From Cupriavidus sp. WKF15 (GTDB lineage Bacteria > Pseudomonadota > Gammaproteobacteria > Burkholderiales > Burkholderiaceae): 64,000 bases of DNA. Both the position numbers and the translations under genes were made by a program. Below, in pieces: positions 19,639-30,252 of this stretch (position 1 is its first letter; each line of letters starts with the position of its first letter). Location of the stretch: the NCBI RefSeq assembly GCF_029278605.1, contig NZ_CP119574.1, forward strand, positions 744,001 through 808,000, read 5' to 3'. Below the pieces are notes generated by a model. It ran no database searches, was not told where the DNA came from, and saw nothing but the letters and a program-made list of their open reading frames with translations.

Positions 19639-21287
19639 GATCTATTCTCCCGGAGTCGGCGATAGCGGCGAATCAGGGCGTTGGTGGAGCTGTCGTGCGT
19701 CAGCGTAGGGTTCTTGCCGTGGTCGAGTTCCGGCAGGATGCGCTGCGCAAGCAGTTTGCCGAGCTCCACCCCCCACTGATCGAATGAGTCGATGCTCCAG
19801 ATCACGCCTTGCGTGAAGACGCTGTGTTCATACAGTGCGATCAGCGCGCCGAGGACCTCTGGTGTCAGCCGCCTGGCCAGAATGACATTGGTCGGCCGGT
19901 TGCCCTCGCAGACGCGATGCGGCACCAGCCAGGCCGGCGTGCCCGCGGCGCGGAGCTGTTCCGCGCTCCGCCCAAACGCCAGCGCCTCTGCCTGCGCGAA
20001 GAGGTTGGCCAGCAACATGTCATGGTGGCGGCCAATCGGGTTCAGCGGCTGGCAGAAGCCAATGAAGTCGCAGGGCACCACATGGCAGCCCTGGTGGAGG
20101 AACTGGTAGAACGAGTGCTGCCCGTTGGTTCCCGGTTCGCCCCAGTAGATCGGGCCCGTTGGCGCATCGACCGGCGTGCCGTCCTGCGTGACATGCTTGC
20201 CATTGCTCTCCATGGTCAGTTGCTGCAGATAGGCAGGCAGGCGCTTGAGGTACTGCTCGTAGGGCAACACTGCCACCGCCTGCGCACCAAGGAAGTCCGC
20301 GTTCCAGACCGCCAGGATGCCCATCAGCACCGGCAGGTTCAGCTCGAATGGTGTGTAGCGGAAATGCTGGTCCATGGCGTGGAAGCCGGAGAGCATCGCG
20401 CGAAAATTCCGCGCACCGACAGCGACCATGGTTGACAGGCCAATGGCGGACTCCATCGAGTAGCGCCCGCCGTCCCAGTCCCAGAAGCCGAACATGTTTG
20501 CCGTATTGATGCCGAACTCCGCTACACCCGCGGCATTGGTCGAGACGGCCACGAAATGCCGCTGCACCGCCAGCTCATCGCGCAGCGCATTCAGGCACCA
20601 ACTGCGGGCGGATCTGGCATTTGCCAGCGTTTCGAGCGTGGTGAACGTCTTGGAACAGATGATGAACAGCGTTTGCGCGGGGTCGAGGTCGTGCGTGGCC
20701 TCGGCAAAATCGGTGCCGTCGATGTTGGAGACAAAGCGGAAGGTCATGTCGCGCCGGCTGTAGTGCCGCAGCGCCTCGAATGCCATGACGGGACCCAGGT
20801 CGGAGCCGCCGATGCCGATGCTAATGACATTGCGGATGGCAAGCCCGGTGTGGCCGCGCCAATTGCCGTTCCGCACGCTCTCGGAGAAGGCCGCCATATG
20901 CGCGAGCACTTCGTGCACGGCGGGCACCACGTTCTCGCCGCCGGTCTCGATCCGCTCGCTTGCCGGCGCGCGCAGCGCAACGTGGAGCACGGCCCTGCGC
21001 TCGCTGGTATTGATCCGCTTGCCGCCGAACATGGCTTCGATCTGCCCGGGCAGCCCGCATTGGGCGGCGAGTTGCAGCAACAGGCGCATGGTTTCAACGG
21101 TGGCGCGGTTCTTCGAGTAGTCGAGGTAGAGCCCGGCGCCTTCGGCAACCATGCGCTCGCCACGGCTCGGATCGTCGGCAAAGATCTGCCGCAGATGCAG
21201 GTTTTCCACTTGCTTGTGATGCACCGCCAGGGCTTGCCATGCCGGCAGCGTGGATAGTTTCGGAAATGAGGATACCTGCTCATGCAT
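19635..21287 (-). CDS. pgi: Glucose-6-phosphate isomerase
   Basis: The enzyme converts glucose-6-phosphate to fructose-6-phosphate. It has the family motifs [35 protein letters not shown] (WDWVGGRYS signature with D for V) and, near the C-terminus, [11 protein letters not shown]. The start at 21287 gives the expected N-terminus and 550 residues; its first 8 bases overlap the end of the HAD gene and its end overlaps the aldolase-like gene by 4. Confidence 0.95.
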   Translation of the reverse strand: MHEQVSSFPKLSTLPAWQALAVHHKQVENLHLRQIFADDPSRGERMVAEGAGLYLDYSKNRATVETMRLLLQLAAQCGLPGQIEAMFGGKRINTSERRAVLHVALRAPASERIETGGENVVPAVHEVLAHMAAFSESVRNGNWRGHTGLAIRNVISIGIGGSDLGPVMAFEALRHYSRRDMTFRFVSNIDGTDFAEATHDLDPAQTLFIICSKTFTTLETLANARSARSWCLNALRDELAVQRHFVAVSTNAAGVAEFGINTANMFGFWDWDGGRYSMESAIGLSTMVAVGARNFRAMLSGFHAMDQHFRYTPFELNLPVLMGILAVWNADFLGAQAVAVLPYEQYLKRLPAYLQQLTMESNGKHVTQDGTPVDAPTGPIYWGEPGTNGQHSFYQFLHQGCHVVPCDFIGFCQPLNPIGRHHDMLLANLFAQAEALAFGRSAEQLRAAGTPAWLVPHRVCEGNRPTNVILARRLTPEVLGALIALYEHSVFTQGVIWSIDSFDQWGVELGKLLAQRILPELDHGKNPTLTHDSSTNALIRRYRRLRENRS

Positions 21288-22029
21288 GACGGTGAACTCC
21301 GCAGGATTTGCCCTGTGCAGACGCGGCTCTGGCATCGGCCGCCCGTGCGGCGTCCCGCAGCGCCGGCAAGCCGTAGTGCAGCAGGTCGCCAATGCGCTCG
21401 ATCGTCAGGTCAGGTGCAGGTGTGGCATTCCGGGCGTCCAGCGCATGCCGGTCGTTGGCATAGTGGCCCTGGCGTGGGAAGACAGTGACGACGCGGTCCC
21501 GCCATTCACGCTTCATGGTCGCCAAGATGCGTGGCTTGTCGTCAACCAGCACGTAATGCTGCGCCGGATGGCGTTGCTCGATGTCGTGCAGCTTCGTCTC
21601 CTTGTGCACATAAACCAGGACCCGCCCGCCCACCGCCTGCCACAGGCCGGAGCGTTTGAGCTTGTGTGGCTGGAGCACCACGTCGCCGTCGGTGAGCAGG
21701 ACCGTGTTGCCCCATGCACCCAGATACTCGATGACATCCATGGCTGCCGGATACAGCCGGGCCGCAAACGGGTAGTCGAGCAGGAACGCGGACAACTGAA
21801 GCACGCCCATATCGTTGGCGACCTCGAAGCGCAGGCGCTGCACCGCGCCGAGGTAGTCGGCATAGCCAAGCTCGGTGCGCAGGGACTCAAAGATCTGCCA
21901 GTAGCGAATGCGGCCCGCGATGCCCAAGACGTGGTCGAGTTCCGCCTCCAGATCGGCTTGCAGCCGGTCGTTGTCGAACAGCGTGTTGTCGCAGTCCAGC
22001 AGGAAAACCGGTTTGGCCTCGTTCGTCAT
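21280..22029 (-). CDS. HAD-superfamily hydrolase
   Basis: The 249-residue protein shows HAD motif I ([10 protein letters not shown], with both catalytic aspartates), motif II (VLLTDGD), the motif III lysine region ([10 protein letters not shown]) and motif IV (VLVDDKPRI). The helical cap between motifs I and II marks subfamily I. Substrate is unknown; its place between zwf and pgi, overlapping both, suggests a sugar-phosphate or phosphorylated by-product phosphatase. AGGAGG lies 8 bases before the ATG, the strongest RBS in the operon. Confidence 0.82.
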   Translation of the reverse strand: MTNEAKPVFLLDCDNTLFDNDRLQADLEAELDHVLGIAGRIRYWQIFESLRTELGYADYLGAVQRLRFEVANDMGVLQLSAFLLDYPFAARLYPAAMDVIEYLGAWGNTVLLTDGDVVLQPHKLKRSGLWQAVGGRVLVYVHKETKLHDIEQRHPAQHYVLVDDKPRILATMKREWRDRVVTVFPRQGHYANDRHALDARNATPAPDLTIERIGDLLHYGLPALRDAARAADARAASAQGKSCGVHRHA

Positions 22030-23420
22030 GGCAGCACCTCCTGCGCGGTGGGGTTGTGCCACTGGTCGCCGTGAGCCAGGAGATGGCTGGCTGACGGCGG
22101 TCCCCAGGTGGCCGGTTCGTAGGGGGTGAGCGGCACGGCGTCGTTGAGGATCGGGTCCACCACACGCCAGGCCGCCTCGATCATGTCGCCGCGCGTGAAC
22201 AAGGCCGCGTCGCCGCGCAACGCGTCGCCAAGCAGGCGTTCGTAAGGTGTCATTCCGCCGCCGGCGTGGCAGCGTGCGACCAGTGCCGTTGCCGTGCCAG
22301 TCATCCGCTCGCCGGGAACCTTGGTGCGCGCGCCGATGGTGATCGCCACATCGGGGCTGAGGCGGAAGCGGAAGTAGCTCGACTGGCCGGCACGGGGGAC
22401 GTCGAAGACGGCAGGCGAGGGCGGCCTGAGCTCGACCGTCACCTCGGTGCAGGTGACCGGCAGGCACTTGCCTGCGCGGATATAGAAGGGAACTCCGCTC
22501 CACCGCGCGTTGTCCACGTGCAGGCGCAACGCCGCAAACGTTTCTACCTGCGAATCGGCCCTGACGCCGGGCACCTCGCGATTGCCGCGGAACTGGCCGC
22601 GCACGGCTTCGCCCGGTGCGACAGGGCGCATGGCGCTCAGTGCGCGCAGCTTCTCGTCGCGAATGGCATCGGGGCCGCCATCCAGCGGCGGCTCCATGGT
22701 GAGCAGCGCCAACACCTGCAAGAGGTGGTTTTGCACGACGTCGCGTATCGTGCCCACCTCGTCGTAGAAGGCGCCGCGTCCCTGCACGCCGAATGCCTCC
22801 GCCATGGTGATCTGCACATTGGCGACATGGTCACGATGCCAGACGGGCTCGAGAAAGCTGTTGGCAAAGCGGAAATAGAGCAGGTTCTCGACCGCTTCCT
22901 TGCCGAGATAGTGATCGATGCGGAAGATCGCGTCTTCGGCAAGGCGAGCGAGCAGCGTGCGGTCGAGCATCTGTGCCGAAGCCAGGTCGCGCCCGAAGGG
23001 CTTCTCGACGATGACCCGCGCGCCTTCCGCGCAGGACGATGCGGCCAGGCCACGCGTAACGGGCTCGAACATGCCCGGCGGGATGGCGAGGTAGTGCAGC
23101 GGCCGGCTGGCATCGCCCAGGGCCCGGCGCAATTGTTCATAGGTGCTGCCGTCGTGGTAATCGCCGCTGATGTAGCGCAGCCGCGCTGCCAACCGCTCGA
23201 AGGTGGCAGCATCCACGGTGCCGTGTTGCGCCAGGCTGTCGCGCGCGCGCGCGCGGAACTGGTCCACGCTCCAGCCGGAGCGCGCCACGCCGATGACGGG
23301 AAGGTCGAGATGCCCGTCCCGGGTCATGGACTGCAGCGCGGGGAAGATCTGCCTGTAGGCCAGGTCGCCGGTGGCGCCGAAGAAGACGAAGGCGTCGGAA
23401 CGGAGGGAAGTCAGCATCAT
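22026..23420 (-). CDS. zwf: Glucose-6-phosphate 1-dehydrogenase
   Basis: This first enzyme of the oxidative pentose phosphate pathway shows the nucleotide-binding [15 protein letters not shown] and the catalytic [14 protein letters not shown] (about residues 163-176), with [12 protein letters not shown] before it and [10 protein letters not shown] later. The lysine usual in the GDLA.RK motif is Gln here. Length is 464 residues. ATG overlaps the gnd stop as ATGA, and its own stop overlaps the HAD start as ATGA. No 6-phosphogluconolactonase gene is adjacent. Confidence 0.94.
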   Translation of the reverse strand: MMLTSLRSDAFVFFGATGDLAYRQIFPALQSMTRDGHLDLPVIGVARSGWSVDQFRARARDSLAQHGTVDAATFERLAARLRYISGDYHDGSTYEQLRRALGDASRPLHYLAIPPGMFEPVTRGLAASSCAEGARVIVEKPFGRDLASAQMLDRTLLARLAEDAIFRIDHYLGKEAVENLLYFRFANSFLEPVWHRDHVANVQITMAEAFGVQGRGAFYDEVGTIRDVVQNHLLQVLALLTMEPPLDGGPDAIRDEKLRALSAMRPVAPGEAVRGQFRGNREVPGVRADSQVETFAALRLHVDNARWSGVPFYIRAGKCLPVTCTEVTVELRPPSPAVFDVPRAGQSSYFRFRLSPDVAITIGARTKVPGERMTGTATALVARCHAGGGMTPYERLLGDALRGDAALFTRGDMIEAAWRVVDPILNDAVPLTPYEPATWGPPSASHLLAHGDQWHNPTAQEVLP

Positions 23421-24445
23421 TCGCCCCCCGCTTTGGCCGCTTTCTCGACATGGCCGCCAAAGCCGTAGCGCATGGCAGACAGCAGCTTGTTGGCAAAGTC
23501 CGCGTCCCCGCGCGAACTGAAGCGTTCGAACACCGCTGCGCTCAGGATCGGCACCGGCACGGCCTCGTCCAGCGCGGCGGCAATCGTCCATCGGCCTTCG
23601 CCCGAGTCCGCCACGCTGCCGTTGAACCCCGCGAGGTCCGGGGCTGCCTGCAGGGCTGTGGCGATGAGATCGAGCAACCAGGAACTGATCACGCTGCCGC
23701 GGCGCCAGAGTTCGGCGATCTCCGGAAGATCCAGTTCGTACTGATAGTCGGCCGGGTTGCGTATTGGCGTGGTTTCGGCATCCGTGCTGCTTGCGCGCTT
23801 GCCGATGTCGGCGTTGTGCAGGATGTTCAGCCCTTCCGCATAGGCGCCCATGATGCCGTACTCGATGCCGTTGTGGACCATCTTGACGAAGTGTCCGGCG
23901 CCATGCTGGCCGCAATGCAGGTAGCCCTGTCCCGCGGTGCTGTCCGGCGTCTGCCGGCTGGCAGTTGGGGGCGCCGCATCCGCGCCCGGGGCCAGCGCGG
24001 CGAAGATCGGGTCGAGATGGCGCACCACCTCTTTCTCGCCGCCGATCATCAGGCAGTAGCCGCGCCGGAATCCGGCCACACCGCCGCTGGTGCCGACGTC
24101 CACGTAGTGGATTTGCCGCGCGGTCAGCTCGGCGCCACGGCGGATGTCGTCGCGGTAGCAGGAATTGCCGCCGTCGATAAGGATGTCGCCGGGCTCAAGC
24201 AGCGGGGCCAGCAGCGCGAGGTCGTCATCGACGACACCGGCGGGCACCATCAGCCAGATCGCGCGGGGCTTCTGCAGCGCGGCCACCAGCGCCTCCAGGG
24301 ACGAAGCGCCGACGATGCCGGGACGCACGGCAGCCTCGATCGCCTCCGCCCGCAGGTCATACACCACGCATGCGTGGCCGTGTTCCGCCAGACGCTGCGC
24401 CATGCTGGCGCCCATGCGCCCCAGTCCAATCATGCCGAGCTGCAT
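23417..24445 (-). CDS. gnd: 6-phosphogluconate dehydrogenase, short (GndA/YqeC) type
   Basis: The enzyme decarboxylates 6-phosphogluconate to ribulose-5-phosphate. Rossmann motif [12 protein letters not shown] is at the start, with [13 protein letters not shown], the substrate-binding [19 protein letters not shown] and the catalytic [16 protein letters not shown]. At 342 residues it is the short form, often NAD-dependent, rather than the 470-residue form. The ATG at 24445 overlaps the GH94 gene by 16 bases; an internal ATG at 24433 would make a 4-base ATGA overlap but drops four conserved residues. Confidence 0.93.
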   Translation of the reverse strand: MQLGMIGLGRMGASMAQRLAEHGHACVVYDLRAEAIEAAVRPGIVGASSLEALVAALQKPRAIWLMVPAGVVDDDLALLAPLLEPGDILIDGGNSCYRDDIRRGAELTARQIHYVDVGTSGGVAGFRRGYCLMIGGEKEVVRHLDPIFAALAPGADAAPPTASRQTPDSTAGQGYLHCGQHGAGHFVKMVHNGIEYGIMGAYAEGLNILHNADIGKRASSTDAETTPIRNPADYQYELDLPEIAELWRRGSVISSWLLDLIATALQAAPDLAGFNGSVADSGEGRWTIAAALDEAVPVPILSAAVFERFSSRGDADFANKLLSAMRYGFGGHVEKAAKAGGE

Positions 24446-27400
24446 CTTGGCTCTCCCTGGTTCAAAGGCTGGTTGCGGCCGCCGTCACGCGGAATACGGA
24501 CCACTGCCACATGCGGCTTGCCGTCGTCCACCAGAGGAATTGCCGGTTCCTGCCGTTCGGTACCGTCAATGGTCAGTTCCGGGCCGCCGTCGGTGCTGTT
24601 CGGCAGGACGGTGATGCGATAAGGCGTCTCGCCAAAGCGGTAGTCCACTTCAAACGAAGTCCATGTAGCTGGTACGCATGGCGTCACATGCAGGCGGCCG
24701 GACACGAGTCGCAGGCCCAGAAGCGATTCCACGATGAACTGGTACATCCAGCCGGCCGCGCCCGTGTACCACGTCCAGCCGCCGCGCCCATCGTGCGGCG
24801 CGCAGGCGTAGACGTCCGATGCCATCACGTAGGGCTCTGTCCGATAAACGGCGATGGCGCCGGCCGACGCGGCGTGCCGGATCGGATTGAGCATTTCGCA
24901 AAGCTGCCAGGCCCGCCCGGCATCGCCCAGTGCGGCGAATGCCATCGCAACCCAGACCGCCGCGTGCGTGTACTGCCCGCCGTTCTCGCGAACACAGCGC
25001 GGGTAGCCCTGGATGTAGCCCGGATTGGGCGCGAAGCGTTCGAAGGCGGGGGCAAGCAGTTCGATCAGCGCGGCATCGCGCCGTACCAGATGCCGGTCGA
25101 CGGCATCCATTGCCCGGCGCGCGCGCTGTGGGTCGGCGGCGCCGGACAGCACTGCCCAGCTCTGCGGGATCGAATCGATGCGGCATTCCGTGTTTTCGGC
25201 CGAACCCAGCGGCGAGCCGTCGTCGAACCAGGCTCGCCGATACCAGTCGCCGTCCCACGCGCAACGCTCGATGGCGGCGCTCAGGCGGGCGGATTCGTCA
25301 AGACAGCGGCGGGAGAACGCGGAGTCATCGTGCACCAGTGCGAGCTTGCTGAAGCGTGTCAGCACCGCGCAAAGGAAAAAGCCCAGCCAGACGCTCTCGC
25401 CCTTGCCGCCCGCGCCAACCAGGTTCATGCCATCGTTCCAGTCCCCGGAGCCCATCAGGGGCAGGCCGTGCGCGCCGAAGCGCAGGCCGTGCTCGACGGA
25501 CCGCACGCAGTGCTGGTACAGGCTGCCCGCTTCCGCTGCTACTCGTGGCAGCTCGTAGCTGGAATCCTGACCGTCCTTCAGAGCGCTGCCTTCGAGAAAT
25601 GAAACGGACTCGTCAAGCGCGCTGGTGTCTCCGGTAGCCTCCACGTAGCGACAGGTCGCCAACGGCAGCCACAGGTAGTCGTCCGAGCAGCGTGTGCGTA
25701 GTCCGCGCCCCGTCGGGGGGTGCCACCAGTGCTGGACATCGCCTTCGCGGAACTGGCGTGCGGCGCTGCGCAACAGGTGTTCGCGCAGCAGGTCCGGCCG
25801 GGTGTGGACCAGGGCCATCACGTCCTGCAACTGGTCCCGGAAGCCAAAGGCACCGCTTGACTGATAGAAGGCGGTACGCCCCCATAGCCGGCTGGCCAGC
25901 ACCTGGTACATCAGCCAGCCGTTGGCGAGCACATTGAGCGCCCGATCCGGGGTCCGGACTTGTACGGCGCCCAGGTTATGCCGCCAGTGGCGCCTGGTCG
26001 CGGCGAGTGCGCGGCGCGCTTGCGGGGCGCCGCGCAGGCGCGCGATCAGGGCAAGGGCATCGCCCTGATCGTGCCCGGCACCAAGACGGAAGACAACCTG
26101 GTGAGCCTGCCCGTGGGCCAGCCCGAAGCCGATGCGGATCGCGGCGCAAGGGTCGAGCCCTGCACCCACTGCACCAGAGAGCGTCGGCTCGGACATCGCC
26201 GCGGGATGTCGCAGCGATCCGTTGCGGCCAAGAAAAGCCTTGCGGTCGCTGCAGAAGGACCGTTCTTCGATGCCGTCGGCATCGAAAAAGGCAGTGCGTC
26301 CGGCAAAGTCCGTGTTGTAGGTATTGCGGGCCAGCAGTACTCCACTGCCGGGTGCCAGGCTGGTGACGACGTGCATGCGTGTTTTCTCGCGCAGATCGCC
26401 GAGCACCCATTCCAGGTAGCCGGTGACGGAGAGGCGGCGTGCCCGCCCCGAACGATTGCGCACCGTCAGGCAGGCAAACTTGACCGGCTCGTCATGCGCA
26501 ACGAAGACACACAGTTCGGATTCGATGCCGTGCTCGCTGTGGCTGAAGACGCAGTAGCCCATGCCGTGCCGAGTTTCATATGGCGTTTGCCCGCCGCATG
26601 GCAGCAGCGTGGCAGACCAGAAGCGGCCGTTTTCCTCGTCGCGCAGGTAATAGGCCTCGGTGTTCGCGTCGCCTACCGGGTCGTTCGACCATGGCGTGAG
26701 GCGGAATTCCTGGGCATTCTCGCACCAAGTGGTGGCACTGCCGCTCTCCGAAACCACGCTGCCAAACGTCGGGTTCGCCAGCACATTGATCCATGGCATG
26801 GGCGTGGGGCTCGCGGTGTCCACCGTGATCGCATACTCGCGTCCGTTGCGCGTAAAGCCACCCAGCCCGTTGGCGAACAGGCGTCCGTCGCAGTAGCGCG
26901 GGCGTTGTCGTGTCGGCCCGTTACGCGCGCCGGCGGCGGCGCTGGTTTCACGGCCCGATTCTTCCTCCGGTGTCGCATCGCGCGCCGGGACGGGGGACTC
27001 GATCTGCGAGGCTCTGGCGTCGTCGCTATTATCGATCACGACACGGGCGGCCGTTTGGAGCAGGATCATGTGTGCGTCGTCGATCGAACCAGCTGGCAAC
27101 ACGTAGATGCCGGCGGGCTGGCCGATGGCGTCGGGGCCACCGTGGGCGCCGGCAATGGCCGCGATTCGCTCCTTCAGCAAAGGCCCACGGCCATCACACT
27201 CCTCGCCGACGATAACGAGGTCGGTCGCCAGCCCGTGAAGCCGCCAGTAGCCATGCGCGGCGACAAGCCGGCTTGCCTGCGCGAGGTTCTGCGGCTCAGT
27301 CAGCCGCAGCAGGACGACCGGCAGGTCGCCAGAGATGGCATTGCCCCATAGGTCGGACTGGCCCAGGCGGTTGCTGGCGAGGATGTCCGGCGCGGCGCGC

Positions 27401-28449
27401 AGCGAGCCATCGCCATAGATCACCGAAGCGGCCAGGCGCAAGTAGAAACGGGCGTCGGCTTCGCTGGCATGGAGCCGGTTCAGGACATCGCGGCTATAGG
27501 CAGGGGCTGTGGCGAGGGCCGCGTCGCGGAACTGCAGCTCCTGGCATCTTGCGAGCAGCGCCATGCATGCCTGGCGGGTTGCCGCGACACCGCTGACCAG
27601 ATCGACAATGACGGTCTCCCCCGGACCCGGGGCGATCGGGCAACGTATTGCGGCGACCGGGTCGAGCACGGAGCCGGCGCAGCCCGATAACGGCGCGTTC
27701 CCATGCATCGCACAAGGATCCGCGGCGTCGCGGGTGCGCCCGATGAAGCGCGCGCGATCGGTTTCGTAGCTGAGGTGGTGCGGGTTCGTCAGGCTCGCTG
27801 CGGCGGTGAGCAGGTGGAACATCCACGGCGTCGGCTCCCGCGGCGTGCGTTGCCGCCGGGTACACAGGATCGCCTGATGACCGGTGTCGATTTCCGTTTC
27901 GATGAACAGCTTGTTGAAGGCCGGATGATCTGCGTCTTCCGCCGATGCGGCCAGCGCGATTTCGGCGTAGCTCGTCAGGTCAAGTTCCCTGCGCAGAGCA
28001 CTGTGGTTGGTGACGTGAATCCGGCGTACTTCCATGTCGTACTGCGCCGAGACGGCGATCTCGGTGGTTGTCTCGATGTCGCCGTCGCGGCGGTGGAAGA
28101 TCGCGCGGCCCTCTGGGAAGCTGACTTTCCAGGTGTCCGCCCGTCCCGCGGTGGGCTGGTAGGTGCAGGACCAAAAGTGCCCGCTCGCCAAGTCGCGCAC
28201 GTAGCAGAAGCTCCCTCGGTTGTCGCAGGTCGGATCGTCACGCCAGCGGGTCAGCGCGAAGCCATTCCAGCGGCTGTAGCCGCCGCCTGCGCTGCTGATC
28301 ATCACGTGATATGTGCCGTTGGACAACAGTTGCACGGCAGGGGTCGGCGTGTCCGGCTCGTCAAGACTGCGGCACGCCGTTAGCGGACCTGGTGCGGTCG
28401 GCGCGAGAGCTTCGGAATATGGAGATCCGTCATCTACCTGGTTGGCCAT
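24430..28449 (-). CDS. GH94 glycoside phosphorylase (NdvB C-terminal half-like)
   Basis: The 1339-residue protein has two beta-sandwich GH94 N-domains (about 45-330 and 540-800; each with a YVRD/YLRD...GHFWS/GRFWS motif) and an (alpha/alpha)6 barrel (about 830-1230). The general-acid Asp lies in GSGDWNDGMNLVG near residue 1000. It resembles the C-terminal half of cyclic beta-1,2-glucan synthase NdvB, without the GT84 and membrane parts, and beta-1,2-oligoglucan phosphorylases, which release glucose-1-phosphate. The context (glucanase upstream, pgm in the same operon) favours a phosphorylase. A cellobiose-type specificity cannot be ruled out. The ATG at 28449 follows GAGGCG. Confidence 0.85.
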   Translation of the reverse strand: MANQVDDGSPYSEALAPTAPGPLTACRSLDEPDTPTPAVQLLSNGTYHVMISSAGGGYSRWNGFALTRWRDDPTCDNRGSFCYVRDLASGHFWSCTYQPTAGRADTWKVSFPEGRAIFHRRDGDIETTTEIAVSAQYDMEVRRIHVTNHSALRRELDLTSYAEIALAASAEDADHPAFNKLFIETEIDTGHQAILCTRRQRTPREPTPWMFHLLTAAASLTNPHHLSYETDRARFIGRTRDAADPCAMHGNAPLSGCAGSVLDPVAAIRCPIAPGPGETVIVDLVSGVAATRQACMALLARCQELQFRDAALATAPAYSRDVLNRLHASEADARFYLRLAASVIYGDGSLRAAPDILASNRLGQSDLWGNAISGDLPVVLLRLTEPQNLAQASRLVAAHGYWRLHGLATDLVIVGEECDGRGPLLKERIAAIAGAHGGPDAIGQPAGIYVLPAGSIDDAHMILLQTAARVVIDNSDDARASQIESPVPARDATPEEESGRETSAAAGARNGPTRQRPRYCDGRLFANGLGGFTRNGREYAITVDTASPTPMPWINVLANPTFGSVVSESGSATTWCENAQEFRLTPWSNDPVGDANTEAYYLRDEENGRFWSATLLPCGGQTPYETRHGMGYCVFSHSEHGIESELCVFVAHDEPVKFACLTVRNRSGRARRLSVTGYLEWVLGDLREKTRMHVVTSLAPGSGVLLARNTYNTDFAGRTAFFDADGIEERSFCSDRKAFLGRNGSLRHPAAMSEPTLSGAVGAGLDPCAAIRIGFGLAHGQAHQVVFRLGAGHDQGDALALIARLRGAPQARRALAATRRHWRHNLGAVQVRTPDRALNVLANGWLMYQVLASRLWGRTAFYQSSGAFGFRDQLQDVMALVHTRPDLLREHLLRSAARQFREGDVQHWWHPPTGRGLRTRCSDDYLWLPLATCRYVEATGDTSALDESVSFLEGSALKDGQDSSYELPRVAAEAGSLYQHCVRSVEHGLRFGAHGLPLMGSGDWNDGMNLVGAGGKGESVWLGFFLCAVLTRFSKLALVHDDSAFSRRCLDESARLSAAIERCAWDGDWYRRAWFDDGSPLGSAENTECRIDSIPQSWAVLSGAADPQRARRAMDAVDRHLVRRDAALIELLAPAFERFAPNPGYIQGYPRCVRENGGQYTHAAVWVAMAFAALGDAGRAWQLCEMLNPIRHAASAGAIAVYRTEPYVMASDVYACAPHDGRGGWTWYTGAAGWMYQFIVESLLGLRLVSGRLHVTPCVPATWTSFEVDYRFGETPYRITVLPNSTDGGPELTIDGTERQEPAIPLVDDGKPHVAVVRIPRDGGRNQPLNQGEPRCSSA

Positions 28450-28606
28450 GGTGATGCGCCTCGTTGCTTGGCCCGGGGCGCGCGAGCAGACAGCATGTAA
28501 CAAGCAAGCTACTGCAATGAACGAAACGTTTCGGTCCGCTAACGTACCGTTGCAGAAGGGCCGTGCGAAATCTGTTGGAAAGGTCCGGGATGCGCGGACC
28601 CGGCGA

Positions 28607-29917
28607 TCAGTCCAGCCATCCTCCGCTGAAGTCAGCGCGAAGCAGGCCGGCCTTGATATATGGACATTCCCGCATGAGTGCCCAGATTCTGCCGCTCAGA
28701 TAGTTCTCGATCATGATGACCGTCGGACCTTCATTGATTCCGAAGTGATATTGCGACACCCATCCCGCCGCTCTAGCTGGCTCGCATGGGTAAGTCGGAT
28801 TGAACGACGCCTTGAAGCCGTAGGGATTGGTTTCACAGAGCCGGAGCCGGCTGAAGTGCGCGATGGTCGGCAACACAATGTCGGGGGCAAAGGGCAGGGA
28901 TGCCACCACGGCCCACGGCGCGAGGGTGCCGTCATCGGGGCCGTAGGGAACGCCGCGCGCAATGTAGTCGAAGAACGTGCGCGGCACGCCGTTGATCGTC
29001 CGGGTCACTGCGCCGGGGCCGTCGCTGGCGGTCGTGCCCCAGCAGAACTCGCCGTATTGTTCGAAATCCAGCGGATTGCGGATCGCGTACTGCTGCTGCA
29101 CCAGGGTCGCGCGGCGGCTGTTCTCGAAGTAGTCGCATTGATGCCGCAGCATGAATGCATCGCGGATGCCGCGAAAGTCCACCCATGCGTGGGATAGCTG
29201 GTGGGTGAACAAAGGGCCGGCATACAGGTATTCGATGCCGTAGACCGTCTTCCAGCAATAGCTTGCGACCCACGCCAGATAGCTTTGCGCGGGAATGGGA
29301 AACGTCGGCGAACCAAGCGCGAGGAGGTACAGGATCAGCGCCTCGTCATAGCCTTCCCAGTGCCATTTCAGGAATCCGTGTTCGGGCGTCCAGCCATGGC
29401 ACAGGAGCGGTTTGGCCCCGAGCATCCAGTGCCAGTCCACCCGTTTGTAAAGCATGTCGGCCAATCGCCTGATCTCGGCCTCGCCTGCGGTCTCCTCCTG
29501 GAAGAACGCGGCCGCTGTCAGGATGCCCGCCATCAGGATGGCGGTGTCCACGCTTGACAACTCGCACAGCCACGCCCGGCGGCCGGACGTCATGCTCAGA
29601 AAATGATAGTAAAAGCCCTTGTAACCGCTGGCATTGGGCGCGGTGCTCTGCTCGCAGCGGGCCAGGAAGTGCAGCGTTGCCAGCGTGCGCTGCATGGCGT
29701 GGTTGCGCGACATGAAATGGTGTTCGACGCCGATTGGGTAGACCGTAAGCGCCATGCCGATAGCCGCAATGCTGGCTGGCCACTCCAGGCACGTCTTGTC
29801 GAACACCATGCCATTTCGCGGGTTCGCCTCGTTCACGAAATATGCAAACGAATCCCTCTGCAACGCGTGCAGCATCTCGATTTCTGTCATCGTCCTGGCG
29901 ACTTTGGCAGTTGTCAT
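28607..29917 (-). CDS. Glycoamylase-like (PF10091/GH144-type) beta-1,2-glucanase
   Basis: The protein contains a complete PF10091 domain: ELSSVDTAILMAGILTAA, GWTPEHGFLKWHWEGYDEAL, GIEYLYAGPLFTHQLSHAWV, ENSRRATLVQQQYAIRNP, CWGTTASDGPG, GPDDGTLAPWAVVASLPFAP and a C-terminal FGINEGPTVIMIENY. GH144 members cut beta-1,2-glucan internally. No signal peptide is evident from this start, so it may act in the cytoplasm on imported oligosaccharide. The ATG at 29917 (436 residues) follows GGGGGTAG; in-frame starts extend to 30055. It lies 157 bases upstream of the GH94 gene on the same strand. Confidence 0.82.
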   Translation of the reverse strand: MTTAKVARTMTEIEMLHALQRDSFAYFVNEANPRNGMVFDKTCLEWPASIAAIGMALTVYPIGVEHHFMSRNHAMQRTLATLHFLARCEQSTAPNASGYKGFYYHFLSMTSGRRAWLCELSSVDTAILMAGILTAAAFFQEETAGEAEIRRLADMLYKRVDWHWMLGAKPLLCHGWTPEHGFLKWHWEGYDEALILYLLALGSPTFPIPAQSYLAWVASYCWKTVYGIEYLYAGPLFTHQLSHAWVDFRGIRDAFMLRHQCDYFENSRRATLVQQQYAIRNPLDFEQYGEFCWGTTASDGPGAVTRTINGVPRTFFDYIARGVPYGPDDGTLAPWAVVASLPFAPDIVLPTIAHFSRLRLCETNPYGFKASFNPTYPCEPARAAGWVSQYHFGINEGPTVIMIENYLSGRIWALMRECPYIKAGLLRADFSGGWLD

Positions 29918-30252
29918 GGCCGGTTCTACCCCCATCAGGGCCCGGAACCAACGAAGCGGCATGCCTCGGAGGCTTCCCCGCGCCGAGCGCTGCTGCCGCA
30001 AGCTGTCCGAAGGATGTTCCTGTTTCGCTGTCTGTAACCTGTTCCGGGAAATCATGCGGTCCGGAGGCGTACAGTCCGCAGAATATTTCGTTGAATCACT
30101 GTCTCGCTGCGCTCAGGTGCTGGCGCCGGCTGGCAAGCGCGATGAAGGCTGTTCCGGACTGTCCGTCGTCGTACCGACAGGAGGAGATGCCGCGACTAGT
30201 CTTTCGTAGAGGCTGGCAGAGGCATGTCAGGTCCTCCTCAAGGAGCAACATC

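Noticed and set aside
22266..23468. Plus-strand frame of 400 codons
   Set aside because: Antisense to zwf, which has all catalytic motifs.
25960..27351. Plus-strand frame of 463 codons
   Set aside because: Antisense to the well-supported GH94 gene; no recognisable protein features.
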